The position numbers and the translations under genes were made by a program. Below the pieces are notes generated by a model, which worked only from the letters and a program-made list of their open reading frames with translations, was not told the origin of the DNA and made no database searches. Shown in pieces: positions 25,284 through 34,746 of a stretch of DNA of 64,000 nt (positions within the stretch are counted from its first letter, which is position 1; each line of letters opens with the position of its first letter). Source of the stretch: Prauserella shujinwangii (GTDB lineage Bacteria; Actinomycetota; Actinomycetes; Mycobacteriales; Pseudonocardiaceae). The stretch lies in contig NZ_PVNH01000009.1 of assembly GCF_003001955.1 (NCBI RefSeq), positions 186,001-250,000 on the forward strand. Reading direction: 5' to 3'.

Positions 25284-26897
25284 ATGAGCGATTCCAGCCC
25301 GGCCCCAGCCTCAGCCGAAACCCGTCCCGACCGGATGCCGGCCGGGGCCGCCGCGCTGACCGGGGTGCTCGCCCTCGCGGCGGCACTGGCCATGGGGCAT
25401 CTCGTCGCGGCGTTCGTCGGGATCGGCGCCTCGCCGTACCTCGCGGTGGGCAACTCGGCGATCGACCTCACCCCAGCGCCGGTCAAGGACTGGGCGATCG
25501 AGACCTTCGGCAGTTACGACAAGGTCGCGCTGCTCGGCGGCATGGCGGTGGTCATGGTGCTGGCCGCCGTCGTGGCCGGGCTGGTCTCCCGCCGCTCGGC
25601 GCTGCCGGGGACCCTCGTGATCGCGGTGTTCGGCGTCGTCGGCGGCGTTGCCGTGTACACCCGGCCCGCGCTCGGCCAGCTCGCGCTGCTCGCACCGCTG
25701 GCAGGCCTGCTCGCCGGGCTCGCGGTGTTCCGCTGGCTGCACGCGCTGGCCCTGCGCGGCGTGTCCGCCATCGGGGAACACGAGATCGCGCCGCCCGGCG
25801 CGGACACGCGAGTGCAGCCCGCGGACACGGCGAACCGGCGGCGGTTCCTCGTCGGCGCGTCGGGGGTCGCGCTCGGCGCCGGGGTCGCCGGGCTCGGCGG
25901 GCAGCTGCTCGGCCAGGCCAAGAACGCCGAGGGTTCCCGGCAGGCGATCGGCACGCTGCGGGTGGCCGACCCCGCGCCGCCGGTCCCGGACGGCGCCGAC
26001 TTCCGGCGGCTCGGCACACCGGCGTTCCTCACGCCGAACAAGGACTTCTACCGGGTCGACACCGCGCTCGTCGTGCCGCAGGTGCGCGCCGAGGACTGGT
26101 CGCTGCGCGTGCACGGCATGGTCGACCGGGAGCTCCGGCTGGACTACGCCGACCTCCGCTCCCGACCGCTCGTCGAACGCACGATCACCCTGTGCTGTGT
26201 GTCCAACGAGGTCGGCGGGCCGTACATCTCCACGGCGAACTTCATCGGCGTCGAGCTCGCCGACGTCCTGGCGGAGGCGGGCGTGCGGCCGGGTGCGGAG
26301 CAGTTGTTCTCCACGAGCGTGGACGGCTGGACGTGCGGCACCCCGGTCGAGGCCGCGCTCGACCGCGACCGGGGGGCGTTGCTGGCCATCGGCATGAACT
26401 CCGAGCCGCTGCCCCTGGAACACGGCTTCCCGGTGCGGATGGTCGTTCCCGGACTGTACGGCTACGTGTCGGCGACCAAGTGGCTCACCGACATCGAGAT
26501 CACCACGTGGGACGCGCGCCGCGCCTACTGGCTCGACCGGGGCTGGGCCAGGGAGGCCCCGGTCAAGACGCAGTCCCGCATCGACGCGCCGGAAGCCTTC
26601 GAGAAGGTGCCGTCGGGCCGGGTCACGGTCGCCGGCATCGCGTGGGCGCAGACGACCGGGATCGCCAAGGTCGAGGTGAGCATCGACGACGGGCCGTGGC
26701 GGCCGACGGAACTGTCCACTGCGGTCAACGAGGACACGTGGCGCATGTGGAGGATCGACGTCGACCTCCGGCCGGGACAGCACAAGGTCGTCTGCCGCGC
26801 CACCGACAGGTCCGGCTACACGCAGACCGACCGCCGCCAGCCCACCGTTCCGGACGGCGCCACCGGCAGGCACACCGTCCTGTTCGAAGTCACCTGA
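25284..26897 (+). CDS. membrane-anchored molybdopterin oxidoreductase, probable Sec/Tat dual-targeted
   Basis: This 537-aa protein of the sulfite-oxidase fold has four membrane segments (about 22-45, 81-102, 109-126, 131-150). A cytoplasmic loop then ends in RRRFLVGASG (185-194), a Tat-like motif directly before a fifth hydrophobic segment (188-210). The molybdopterin domain follows (about 260-430) with the Mo-ligating cysteine in ITLCCVSNEVGG, and the C-terminal Ig-like dimerisation domain covers about 440-537 (GIAWAQTTGIAKVEVSIDDG). The topology puts the catalytic domain outside the cell. The substrate is unknown. A fasciclin lipoprotein gene is next. Confidence 0.85.
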   Translation: MSDSSPAPASAETRPDRMPAGAAALTGVLALAAALAMGHLVAAFVGIGASPYLAVGNSAIDLTPAPVKDWAIETFGSYDKVALLGGMAVVMVLAAVVAGLVSRRSALPGTLVIAVFGVVGGVAVYTRPALGQLALLAPLAGLLAGLAVFRWLHALALRGVSAIGEHEIAPPGADTRVQPADTANRRRFLVGASGVALGAGVAGLGGQLLGQAKNAEGSRQAIGTLRVADPAPPVPDGADFRRLGTPAFLTPNKDFYRVDTALVVPQVRAEDWSLRVHGMVDRELRLDYADLRSRPLVERTITLCCVSNEVGGPYISTANFIGVELADVLAEAGVRPGAEQLFSTSVDGWTCGTPVEAALDRDRGALLAIGMNSEPLPLEHGFPVRMVVPGLYGYVSATKWLTDIEITTWDARRAYWLDRGWAREAPVKTQSRIDAPEAFEKVPSGRVTVAGIAWAQTTGIAKVEVSIDDGPWRPTELSTAVNEDTWRMWRIDVDLRPGQHKVVCRATDRSGYTQTDRRQPTVPDGATGRHTVLFEVT

Positions 26898-27037
26898 CCG
26901 CGAGTCCCCCGCTCCAGCACTCGCCCAGGAATGCGGAACTCGCGCGAGATTCGACCAATCCGGCTCCGGCCCGGTCCCGAATAACCGTTGGTAAAGGAAA
27001 TCCGGGCCCGGTCCGGGACCAGAATGGAGTGATCGAA

Positions 27038-27712
27038 GTGAGCACAACGCGACGCATCGCCGGCGCCGGGATCGCGGCGGCCGCACTGCTCTCGCTGGCC
27101 GCCTGCGGGAGCGGCGGGGACTCCGCCGCCGAGGGCGGGGAGTCCTCCGCACCGCGGTCCAGCGCGCCGGCCAGCTCGCCGATGAACGAGTCCGCCGGTG
27201 GCGAGGGCGTCACCACCGCGATGGACGTCTACGGTCCGGCCTGTTCGCAGGTGCCGACCGACGGCGAGGGCTCCGTGCAGGGCATGATCGACGACCCGGT
27301 GGCCACGGCCGCCAGCAACAACCCGCTGCTGACGAAGCTCGTCGCCGCGGTCGGCGCGGTGGACGGGCTCGCCGACACCCTGAACTCGGCCGAGAACATC
27401 ACCGTCTTCGCGCCCGCCGACCCGGCCTTCGAGGCACTCGGCGAGCAGAAGTTCAACGAGCTGGCGAACAACCCCGACCAGCTCGCCCCGATCCTGCAGT
27501 ACCACGTGGTCCCGCAGCGTTACGACGCCGAGGGCCTCGCGCAGGCCGGTGAGGTGGAGTCGCTGAACTCCGACGGCGGACCGGTCACGATCGAGGGTTC
27601 GGGCGAGAACATCACGGTCAACGGCGCCAAGGTGCTCTGCGGCAACATCCCGACCGCGAACGCCACCGTGTTCGTGATCGACTCGGTGCTCATGCCGGGC
27701 ACCAACAGCTGA
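27038..27712 (+). CDS. fasciclin-domain lipoprotein (MPT83/MPT70-like)
   Basis: This surface lipoprotein of 224 aa has a signal peptide ending in the lipobox SLAAC (Cys about 24), a Ser/Gly-rich linker, and a FAS1 domain (about 85-222). FAS1 motifs are ITVFAPADPAFEAL, ILQYHVVPQRYDA and the terminal ATVFVIDSVLMP. The GTG at 27038 has GGAG 8 nt upstream; GTG 27029 is a weaker alternative. It resembles mycobacterial MPT70/MPT83. The protein probably mediates surface interactions. A strong hairpin follows the stop. Confidence 0.9.
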   Translation: MSTTRRIAGAGIAAAALLSLAACGSGGDSAAEGGESSAPRSSAPASSPMNESAGGEGVTTAMDVYGPACSQVPTDGEGSVQGMIDDPVATAASNNPLLTKLVAAVGAVDGLADTLNSAENITVFAPADPAFEALGEQKFNELANNPDQLAPILQYHVVPQRYDAEGLAQAGEVESLNSDGGPVTIEGSGENITVNGAKVLCGNIPTANATVFVIDSVLMPGTNS

Positions 27713-27730
27713 TCCGACGGCACCCGCCCA

Positions 27731-27775
27731 CGACGCGGCGTGCACGCGCCACCACCGCGCGTGCACGCCGCGTCG
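27731..27775 (+). terminator. terminator hairpin with 18-bp perfect arms after the fasciclin gene
   Basis: CGACGCGGCGTGCACGCG (27731-27748) is exactly complementary to 27758-27775, with a 9-nt loop. It lies 18 bp after the fasciclin stop and separates it from the rex promoter. Confidence 0.85.
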
Positions 27776-27827
27776 CGCTGTCCCGGGACGGGCGGTGTGG
27801 CGTGTGTCAACGCCGCGACCAGCCACT

Positions 27828-27856
27828 TTGTGCCTACGTTCACAAGTGGCTACCGT
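27828..27856 (+). promoter_or_regulatory. rex-hemACD promoter with overlapping Rex operator
   Basis: A Rex-type site, TTGTG-(8 nt)-TTCACAA, covers 27828-27845; it matches the 18-bp operator seen at nuoA except in the left inner half. The same bases give a -35-like TTGTGC (27828-27833), a 17-bp spacer and TACCGT (27851-27856). Binding of Rex would cover the -35, giving autoregulation. The outer flanks GCCAC and GTGGC extend the symmetry. Confidence 0.72.
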
Positions 27857-27945
27857 TATCCCATCACCCGCGCGGCGCCGTATCGAACACCCTCGTGGCC
27901 GCCGGGTCAAGGTTTGTCTGCGAACTCGGCGACAGGAGAGCCAGC

Positions 27946-28764
27946 GTGGTGGCACAGCGGGGCCGGCGCAACGGGGCCAAGCGCACCCGGTCGGAGGCCG
28001 CCCCGGACGCCGACAACGCGCCCACCGCCGAGATGCCCGCCGTCACCGAGAACGGCACGGATCCCGAGATCCGCGCCCGGTCGATCCCCGAGGCCGCCGT
28101 CGCCCGGCTGGCGGTCTACCTGCGGGTGCTGTCCGCCATGGCCGACCAGGGCGCCACCACGGTCTCCAGCGAGGAGCTCTCCACCGCCGCGGGGGTCAAC
28201 TCGGCCAAGCTCCGCAAGGACCTCTCCTACCTCGGCTCCTACGGCACCCGGGGCGTCGGCTACGACGTGGCCGTGCTCGTCGGCCACATCGAGCGCACGC
28301 TGGGGCTCACCCGGCAGCACCGGGTCGCCGTGGTGGGAATCGGCAACCTCGGCCATGCGTTGGCCAACTATGGCGGTTTTCCCGGACGCGGGTTCCCCGT
28401 CGAGGCGCTCTTCGACATCGACCCGGACCTCATCGGGGTCCCGGTCGGCGGGCTGCCGGTCTCGCACATCGACGACATCCCGGTGGTGTGCGCGGAGCGG
28501 GGCATCTCGATCGGGGTCATCGCGACACCGCCGCCCGCGGCCCAGTCCGTGTGCGACCGGCTGGTGGCCGGTGGGGTGCAGTGCATCCTGAACTTCGCTC
28601 CGGTGGTGCTGCAGGTGCCCGAACATGTCGAGGTGCGGAAGGTCGACTTGGCTGTGGAGCTGCAGATTCTGTCGTTTCACGTCGCCCGGAGGGCGGACGG
28701 TGAGGCGAATGGCCGGGTGATCGACGAGGGCTCGGTCGCGGGCAACGGAGTGGTGGTGCCCTGA
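27946..28764 (+). CDS. rex: redox-sensing transcriptional repressor Rex
   Basis: Rex binds DNA when NADH is low and releases it when the NADH/NAD+ ratio rises. The winged helix (about 45-120) includes [20 protein letters not shown] and [13 protein letters not shown]; the Rossmann domain includes [16 protein letters not shown]. The C-terminal domain-swapped helix follows [13 protein letters not shown]. An extra charged N-terminus of about 40 residues and a short C-terminal tail are present. The GTG at 27946 has AGGAG 7 nt upstream. The operon rex-hemA-hemC-hemD is the Streptomyces arrangement; Rex sites occur here and at nuoA. Confidence 0.95.
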   Translation: MVAQRGRRNGAKRTRSEAAPDADNAPTAEMPAVTENGTDPEIRARSIPEAAVARLAVYLRVLSAMADQGATTVSSEELSTAAGVNSAKLRKDLSYLGSYGTRGVGYDVAVLVGHIERTLGLTRQHRVAVVGIGNLGHALANYGGFPGRGFPVEALFDIDPDLIGVPVGGLPVSHIDDIPVVCAERGISIGVIATPPPAAQSVCDRLVAGGVQCILNFAPVVLQVPEHVEVRKVDLAVELQILSFHVARRADGEANGRVIDEGSVAGNGVVVP

Positions 28765-30095
28765 TGAGCATCCTCGCCCTGGGGCTGTCCCACCGGACGG
28801 CCGACCTGACGACCCTGGAACGGGTCGCCGTCCCCGCCGCGGAGCACGACAAGGTGCTGCACGAGCTGCAGCAGGCCGAGCACGTCTCCGAGGTCATGCT
28901 GCTCTCGACCTGCAACCGCGTCGAGGTCTACGCCGTCGTCGAGGCCTTCCACGGCGGTCTCGGCGACATCTCCGAGGTGCTCGCGCGGCAGGCCGGTGTC
29001 GAGCCCGCCGAGCTGTACGACAACTTCTACGTCCACTACGCCGGTGCGGCCGTCGAGCACGTGTTCTCCGTCGCCTCGGGGCTCGACTCGATGGTCGTCG
29101 GCGAGACCCAGATCCTCGGCCAGGTGCGCTCGGCGTACGCCACCGCGCGGGACGCGGGCACGGTGGGCCGGACGCTGCACGAGCTGATCCAGACCACGCT
29201 GCGGGTCGGCAAGCGCGTGCACACCGAGACGGGGCTCGACCAGCTCGGCGCCTCCGTCGTCTCCGAGGCACTGGCCGCGGCCGGTGACCTCGCGGGCAAG
29301 CGGGCGCTGATCATCGGCGCGGGTTCCATGGGCGCGCTCGCGGCGGCCCAGCTGCGCAAGGCGGGCATCGGCGAGGTGACGGTGGTCAACCGCACCGAGC
29401 GGAACGCGGCGCGGCTCGCCGAGTCGATCGTCGAGCAGGGTGTCCCCGCGCGAGCCGTGCCGATGGACGGGCTCGCCGAGGCGGTCGCGGCGGCCGATGT
29501 CGTGGTGTCCTGCACGGGCGCCAAGGGCGCGGTGCTCACCGCCGCGCACGTCGGGCGCCGGCAGCACACCCCGCTCGTGGTGTGCGACCTCGGCCTGCCG
29601 AGGGATGTCGACACCGCCGTCGCGGACGTGCCCGGCGTCGAGCTGGTGGACCTGGAGACGGTGCGGCGCCGGATGGACGCCTCCGGCAGCGGCACGACGG
29701 CACGGCAGACGGCGCGGGCGTCCGGCATCGTCCTGGACGAGGTCCGCGCCTACCTCGCCGGTCAGCGCAGCGCCGAGGTGACGCCAACCGTGACGGCCCT
29801 GCGCAAGCGGGCCGCCGAGGTCGTCGACGCCGAGCTGCTCCGCCTGGACAAGCGGCTGCCCGAGCTCGACGCGGGCGTGCGTGCGGAGCTGGGCCGCACG
29901 GTCCGCCGCGTGGTGGACAAGCTGCTGCACGCCCCGACCGTGCGCGTCAAGCAACTCGCCGCCGAGACGGCGGGCACCGACTACGCGGACGCGCTGCGCG
30001 AGCTGTTCGAGCTCGACCCGCAGGCACCGACGATCGTGTCCAGCCCTTCGGCAGGCGCCAAGCACGAACAGATCGACGGTGACAACAGTGTCTGA
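28764..30095 (+). CDS. hemA: glutamyl-tRNA reductase
   Basis: HemA reduces Glu-tRNA(Glu) to glutamate-1-semialdehyde with NADPH, the committed step of C5 haem synthesis. The catalytic Cys50 is in [30 protein letters not shown] is diagnostic, and [17 protein letters not shown] is the NADPH site. The C-terminal dimerisation helix is complete; length 443 aa. The ATG overlaps the rex stop by one base, so control by Rex extends to this gene. Confidence 0.97.
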   Translation: MSILALGLSHRTADLTTLERVAVPAAEHDKVLHELQQAEHVSEVMLLSTCNRVEVYAVVEAFHGGLGDISEVLARQAGVEPAELYDNFYVHYAGAAVEHVFSVASGLDSMVVGETQILGQVRSAYATARDAGTVGRTLHELIQTTLRVGKRVHTETGLDQLGASVVSEALAAAGDLAGKRALIIGAGSMGALAAAQLRKAGIGEVTVVNRTERNAARLAESIVEQGVPARAVPMDGLAEAVAAADVVVSCTGAKGAVLTAAHVGRRQHTPLVVCDLGLPRDVDTAVADVPGVELVDLETVRRRMDASGSGTTARQTARASGIVLDEVRAYLAGQRSAEVTPTVTALRKRAAEVVDAELLRLDKRLPELDAGVRAELGRTVRRVVDKLLHAPTVRVKQLAAETAGTDYADALRELFELDPQAPTIVSSPSAGAKHEQIDGDNSV

Positions 30096-31047
30096 CGAGC
30101 CCATCCGGATCGGAACCAGGGGCAGCAAGCTGGCCCTCGCGCAGACCGGGACCATCGCGGCGAAGCTGGAGCAGGAGGGGCGGCCCGTCGAGATCGTCAC
30201 GGTCTCGACGCCGGGCGACCGGTCCAGCGCGCCGATCGCCGAGATCGGTGTCGGCGTGTTCACCTCCGCCCTGCGCGAGGCGCTGCTCGGCGGTGAGATC
30301 GACGTCGCCGTGCACTCCTACAAGGACCTGCCGACCGCGCCCGAGCCGGGCCTGGTGCTCGCGGCCGTGCCGCCGAGGGAGGACCCGCGTGACGCGCTGA
30401 TCGCCAGGGACGGGCTGACGCTGGCGGAACTGCCGCCCGGCTCGGTCGTCGGCACGGGCGCGCCGCGCCGGATCGCGCAGCTGCGCGCCCTCGGCCTCGG
30501 GCTGGAGATCGTCCCGATCCGCGGCAACATCGACACCCGGATCGGCAAGGTGCGCTCCGGTGAGCTCGACGCGGTCGTGCTCGCCAGGGCGGGGCTGGCC
30601 AGGGTCGGCAGGCTCGACGAGGTCACCGAGACGATCGACCCGATCCAGATGTTGCCCGCGCCCGCGCAGGGGGCGCTGGCCGTGGAAACCCGCGTCGACG
30701 ACGTGGACACCGAACACCTGCTTCAGTCCATCGTGGACGACGAAGCGACCAGGGTCGCGGTGGCCGCCGAGCGGGCCATGCTGGCCGCGCTCGAGGCGGG
30801 CTGCAGCGCGCCCGTCGGTGCGCTGGCCGAAGTGGTGGAGGACCTGAACAGCGAGGGAGCCGTCGTCGAGCGGATCTCGCTGCGCGGGGTCGCCGCCGTG
30901 GGGACCGAGGGGGACTCCGTCGAGATCCTCCGGGCCTCGGCCGTCGCCGAGAAGCACGAGGCGGACGAGCTCGGCCGGACGCTGGCCGCCGAGCTGCTCG
31001 ACCTGGGAGCCGGAGCGCTGCCCGGCACCGGTCGCACGTCGCGCTGA
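30088..31047 (+). CDS. hemC: porphobilinogen deaminase (hydroxymethylbilane synthase)
   Basis: HemC joins four porphobilinogen units into hydroxymethylbilane. [15 protein letters not shown] opens the protein; the substrate loop includes [11 protein letters not shown], and [13 protein letters not shown] holds the cofactor-binding arginines. The dipyrromethane-linking cysteine is in [13 protein letters not shown]. The GTG at 30088 has GGTGA 5 nt upstream and gives 319 aa; the GTG at 30079 is in frame and possible. Either start overlaps hemA (8 or 17 bp), so translation is coupled. Confidence 0.95.
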   Translation: MSDEPIRIGTRGSKLALAQTGTIAAKLEQEGRPVEIVTVSTPGDRSSAPIAEIGVGVFTSALREALLGGEIDVAVHSYKDLPTAPEPGLVLAAVPPREDPRDALIARDGLTLAELPPGSVVGTGAPRRIAQLRALGLGLEIVPIRGNIDTRIGKVRSGELDAVVLARAGLARVGRLDEVTETIDPIQMLPAPAQGALAVETRVDDVDTEHLLQSIVDDEATRVAVAAERAMLAALEAGCSAPVGALAEVVEDLNSEGAVVERISLRGVAAVGTEGDSVEILRASAVAEKHEADELGRTLAAELLDLGAGALPGTGRTSR

Positions 31048-31114
31048 GAAGCAACCGCACGAGTGAAGTTCGGCCGCAAGTGGTGAACGGCCGTCTAAGA
31101 GGAGAGACGAATAG

Positions 31115-32647
31115 ATGACCCGCGCACGCAAGACCACGGGGCGGATCGCCTTCGTGGGCTCGGGCCCCGGCGACGCCGGACTGCTGACCGTTCGCGCCCA
31201 GGAGCTGCTCGAGAAGGCCGAGCTGGTGGTGACCGATCCGGACGTGCCCTCCGGGGTGCTGGCCTACGCCGGTGCCGAGGCGGAGGTGCGCCCCGCCGTC
31301 GGCGAGCCCGGCGACGTCGCCAAGGACCTGACCGCCGAGGCCAAGGCGGGCAGGCTCGTGCTGCGGCTGGTCGCGGGTGACCCGCTGACCCAGCCCGCGG
31401 TCGTCGCCGAGGTGCAGGCGGTGTCGCGGACGAGCGCGGTGTTCGACGTCGTCCCGGGCGTCGCGCCCGGTACGGCGGTGCCCGCGTACGCCGGGGTGGC
31501 CCTCGGCGGCACCCACACCGAGGTCGACGTGCGCTCGGAGGTGGACTGGGCGGGCCTCGCGGGCACGCCCGGCCCGATCGTGCTGCACGCGACGTCGAGC
31601 CACCTCGCGGAGGCGGCGTCCGCCCTGGTCGAGCACGGCCAGTCGCCGCAGACGCCGGTCGCCGTGACCGCCAACGGCACGATCAACACCCAGCGCACCG
31701 TGGACACCACGCTCGCCTCGCTCGCCGCGGACGCCGGTGAGCTGGTCGGCCCGCTCGTGGTGAGCATCGGGGCCGCCGCGGGGAACCGGTCGAAGCTGTC
31801 CTGGTGGGAGTCGCGCGCCCTGTACGGCTGGAAGGTCCTGGTGCCGCGCACCAAGGAGCAGGCGGGCGACATGGCCGACCGGCTGCGCAGCCACGGCGCC
31901 ACCTCGCACGAGGTGCCCACGATCTCGGTGGAGCCCCCGCGCAGCCCCGCGCAGATGGAGCGCGCGGTGAAGGGCCTGGTCGACGGCCGCTACCAGTGGA
32001 TCGTGTTCACCTCGACCAACGCGGTGCGCGCGGTGTGGGAGAAGTTCGCCGAGTTCGGTCTCGACGCCCGCGCGTTCTCCGGGGTGAAGATCGCGTGTGT
32101 CGGGGAGTCCACCGCGGAGAAGGTGCGCTCGTTCGGCATCATTCCCGAGCTGGTGCCCTCCGGCGACCAGTCCAGCGAGGGCCTGCTCGAGGAGTTCCCG
32201 CCGTACGACGACGTGCTCGACCCGGTCGACCGCGTGCTGCTGCCGAGGGCCGACATCGCCACCGAGACGCTGTCGGCGGGGCTGCGCGACCGTGGCTGGG
32301 AGATCGACGACGTGACGGCGTACCGCACCGTGCGGGCCGCGCCGCCGCCCGCCGAGACCCGCGAGATGATCAAGACCGGTGGGTTCGACGCGGTCTGCTT
32401 CACCTCGTCCTCCACGGTCCGCAACCTCGTCGGCATCGCGGGCAAGCCGCACACCCGCACGCTGGTGGCCTGCATCGGGCCGAAGACGGCGGAGACGGCG
32501 ACGGAGTTCGGCCTGCGCGTGGACGTGCAGCCGGAGAAGCCGAACGTCGTGATGCTGGTCGACGCGCTCGCCGAGCACGCCGCCCGGCTGCGTGCCGAGG
32601 GCGCACTGCCCCCGCCGCGCAAGGCCAAGCGCGCCCGCCGCTCCTGA
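31115..32647 (+). CDS. hemD: HemD: uroporphyrinogen-III synthase fused to a CobA-like methylase domain
   Basis: A 510-aa two-domain protein. Residues about 8-230 form a tetrapyrrole methylase-like domain ([18 protein letters not shown]; later [16 protein letters not shown]), and about 245-490 form uroporphyrinogen-III synthase ([48 protein letters not shown]). The synthase closes hydroxymethylbilane to uroporphyrinogen III. The methylase half is degenerate: the usual GGDPxxxGRG segment reads [12 protein letters not shown], so SAM-dependent activity is doubtful. ATG 31115 follows AGGAGAG. This fusion is common in actinobacteria. Confidence 0.93.
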   Translation: MTRARKTTGRIAFVGSGPGDAGLLTVRAQELLEKAELVVTDPDVPSGVLAYAGAEAEVRPAVGEPGDVAKDLTAEAKAGRLVLRLVAGDPLTQPAVVAEVQAVSRTSAVFDVVPGVAPGTAVPAYAGVALGGTHTEVDVRSEVDWAGLAGTPGPIVLHATSSHLAEAASALVEHGQSPQTPVAVTANGTINTQRTVDTTLASLAADAGELVGPLVVSIGAAAGNRSKLSWWESRALYGWKVLVPRTKEQAGDMADRLRSHGATSHEVPTISVEPPRSPAQMERAVKGLVDGRYQWIVFTSTNAVRAVWEKFAEFGLDARAFSGVKIACVGESTAEKVRSFGIIPELVPSGDQSSEGLLEEFPPYDDVLDPVDRVLLPRADIATETLSAGLRDRGWEIDDVTAYRTVRAAPPPAETREMIKTGGFDAVCFTSSSTVRNLVGIAGKPHTRTLVACIGPKTAETATEFGLRVDVQPEKPNVVMLVDALAEHAARLRAEGALPPPRKAKRARRS

Positions 32648-32666
32648 CCTGAGCGGCAACCCGGTT

Positions 32667-32775
32667 GGCAGTGAAGGCCACCTTCAGTGCGCCCGCCCGT
32701 CTCCCACCACCACCCAAACGGAGACGCTGCGCGCCACAGTGCTCGATTCGAGCAGTGAAGGTGGCCTTCACTGCC
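32667..32775. repeat. inverted pair of 24-bp near-palindromes between hemD and hemB
   Basis: Arm one (32667-32690) and arm two (32752-32775) are complementary with one mismatch, and each is itself nearly palindromic (core GTGAAGG/CCTTCA). A GCTCGA-T-TCGAGC palindrome (32741-32753) adjoins arm two. The structure fills the gap and ends 17 bp before the hemB -10 hexamer, so it may stop hemD transcripts and isolate hemB. Confidence 0.75.
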
Positions 32776-32792
32776 GCCAGGGGGCACCGGAG

Positions 32793-32798
32793 TACCGT
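32793..32798 (+). promoter_or_regulatory. -10 hexamer of a probable leaderless hemB promoter
   Basis: TACCGT ends 6 nt before the GTG at 32805; no Shine-Dalgarno sequence lies in the usual place. Confidence 0.45.
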
Positions 32799-32804
32799 GG
32801 CGGG

Positions 32805-33776
32805 GTGTTTCCCGAGCATCGCCCCCGCAGGCTGCGGGGCACGGCCGCGCTCCGGCGGCTGGTCAGCGAGACCACCCTGCGGCCCCGGCAGCTGATCCTG
32901 CCCCTGTTCGTGGCCGAGGGGGCCGAGAGCCCGCGCCCCATCAGCAGCATGCCGGGCGTGGTCCAGCACACGCGCGACTCGCTGCGCAAGGCCGCCGTCG
33001 AGGCCGTCCGGGCGGGCGTCGGCGGGCTGATGGTCTTCGGGGTGCCCAAGCAGCGCGACGCGATCGGCTCCGGCGCCACCGATGAGCACGGCATTCTCAA
33101 CGTCGCCCTGCGCGACCTGCGCGCGGAGCTCGGCGACGAGACCGTGCTGATGGCCGACACGTGCCTCGACGAGTTCACCGACCACGGGCACTGCGGGGTC
33201 CTCGACGCCACGGGCGCGGTCGACAACGACGCGACCCTGGACCGCTACGCGGAGATGGCGCTCGCGCAGGCCGAGGCAGGCGCCCACCTGCTCGGGCCGA
33301 GCGGCATGATGGACGGGCAGGTCGGCGTCATCCGCCAGGCGCTCGACGAGGCCGGGCGCACCGACGTCGGCATCCTGGCCTACTCGGCGAAGTACGCCAG
33401 CGCGTTCTACGGCCCCTTCCGCGAGGCCGTGGACTCGCAGCTCAAGGGCGACCGCAAGACCTACCAGCAGGATCCGGGCAATGCCCGCGAAGCGCTGCGC
33501 GAGGTGGAACTGGACATCGCCGAGGGCGCCGACGTGGTCATGGTGAAGCCCGCGCTGTCCTATCTGGACGTCATCCGGCAGGTCGCCGACGCGGCAGGCG
33601 TTCCCGTCGCGGCGTACAACATCTCCGGCGAGTACGCGATGGTGGAGGCGGCCGTCGCCAACGGCTGGCTGGACCGGCAGCGCACGGTGCTGGAGGTGCT
33701 GACCTCGATCCGCAGGGCGGGCGCCGACATGATCCTCACGTACTGGGCGGCGGAAGCCGCAGGCTGGCTGGACTAA
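32805..33776 (+). CDS. hemB: porphobilinogen synthase (delta-aminolevulinic acid dehydratase)
   Basis: HemB condenses two 5-aminolevulinate molecules to porphobilinogen. Schiff-base lysines are in [15 protein letters not shown] and [14 protein letters not shown]. The metal region reads [14 protein letters not shown]: two of three zinc-ligand cysteines are present, and the middle one is Asp, so the metal requirement is probably a magnesium-type or hybrid form. Length 323 aa. The GTG at 32805 is supported by the -10 hexamer. The gene is separated from hemD by palindromes and probably has its own promoter. Confidence 0.96.
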   Translation: MFPEHRPRRLRGTAALRRLVSETTLRPRQLILPLFVAEGAESPRPISSMPGVVQHTRDSLRKAAVEAVRAGVGGLMVFGVPKQRDAIGSGATDEHGILNVALRDLRAELGDETVLMADTCLDEFTDHGHCGVLDATGAVDNDATLDRYAEMALAQAEAGAHLLGPSGMMDGQVGVIRQALDEAGRTDVGILAYSAKYASAFYGPFREAVDSQLKGDRKTYQQDPGNAREALREVELDIAEGADVVMVKPALSYLDVIRQVADAAGVPVAAYNISGEYAMVEAAVANGWLDRQRTVLEVLTSIRRAGADMILTYWAAEAAGWLD

Positions 33777-33786
33777 GGTCGGAGCC

Positions 33787-34308
33787 GTGACTGACTCAGA
33801 CGAATCGGACGACCAGCGACGCGCCAGGGGACTGCCACCGGCACCGCGGCCCCCCGGGGAGCAACGCGCTCCGGTGCACCCGCCCAAGCCGGTCAAGGTG
33901 TCCTTCGTGCTGTGGATCCTGGCCGGGCTGCTTCTCGCGACCGGTTTCGGCATCACGCTCACCGCGCAGGAGCAGATCGTCGAGCAGCTGATCGAGATGA
34001 ACAACGACTCGCGGATCTCCGACGAGCAGATCGCGTCCGGCACCGAGTCGCTGCTGTGGACGCTGTTCATCGGCGCGATCGTGTTCGCGGTGCTGTTCGC
34101 GCTGTTCGCGTACAAGGCCAGGGAGGGCACCCGCTCGGCGCGGACGGTGCTCACGGTGCTCGCCGCGATCACGCTGATCTTCCAGGTGATCCTGTTCTCC
34201 AACATCATCACGCTGGCCGCCTCGCTGGTGGCGATCGTGGCGGCCGGTTTGCTGTACGTGCCGAGCGCCGCGGGCTACTTCCCGAAGGTCGCCAAGTCGG
34301 CGCGATGA
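33787..34308 (+). CDS. small integral membrane protein, Rv0513-like
   Basis: A 173-aa protein of unknown function. A charged, Pro-rich cytoplasmic tail (1-38) precedes four predicted membrane segments (about 39-60, 95-115, 120-140 and 143-160). TAAGGT (33774-33779, overlapping the hemB stop) ends 7 nt before the GTG, suggesting a leaderless start. It overlaps the next gene by 4 bp. Position after hemB is conserved in mycobacteria. Confidence 0.72.
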   Translation: MTDSDESDDQRRARGLPPAPRPPGEQRAPVHPPKPVKVSFVLWILAGLLLATGFGITLTAQEQIVEQLIEMNNDSRISDEQIASGTESLLWTLFIGAIVFAVLFALFAYKAREGTRSARTVLTVLAAITLIFQVILFSNIITLAASLVAIVAAGLLYVPSAAGYFPKVAKSAR

Positions 34309-34733
34309 GCGTGCTCTACCGCGAGCCGGGAGCGAGCGGCTGGCCGGTGCTGTGGGGCCCGCTGTTCGCGGCGGCGGGGTACCTGCTGGAACTGCTGGCC
34401 GGGGACCGGCCGCACACGCTGCTGTGGGTGTTCGTGGCCGCGGGGCTCTCGTTGTTCTTCGCGGCGTGGGTCTTCGCCCGCCGCCGGTTCCTCGCCGTGG
34501 CCGTCACCGACACCGAGCTGCGGCAGGGCGCCGAACGCCTGCCGGTCGAGCGGATCGAGTCGGCGTCCGACGTGCCGACCCCGCTGGGCACCCGCGTGCT
34601 CGGCGGCAGCTGGTCGGTGCCGCGCAAGTACACCGAACTGCCGCTGCGGCTGGACGACGGCACGGTGGTGCTCGCGTGGGCGCGGGATCCCGAGCGGCTC
34701 CGTGCCGCGCTCGAACGCGCCAGGCGGACGTGA
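34305..34733 (+). CDS. membrane protein with PH-like domain, unknown function
   Basis: A 142-aa protein with two N-terminal membrane segments (about 14-32 and 39-58) and a C-terminal soluble part of beta-rich character (LAVAVTDTELRQGAERLPVE, then LPLRLDDGTVVLAWARDP) resembling bacterial PH-like/DUF3093 domains. The ATG overlaps the previous stop (ATGA), so the two membrane proteins are coupled and probably act together. No function can be assigned. Confidence 0.7.
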   Translation: MSVLYREPGASGWPVLWGPLFAAAGYLLELLAGDRPHTLLWVFVAAGLSLFFAAWVFARRRFLAVAVTDTELRQGAERLPVERIESASDVPTPLGTRVLGGSWSVPRKYTELPLRLDDGTVVLAWARDPERLRAALERARRT

Positions 34734-34746
34734 GAAACTGCGCTCC

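Noticed and set aside
32400-34211. 603-codon minus-strand frame across hemD, hemB and the next gene
   Set aside because: It spans three real genes in antisense and contains no domain.
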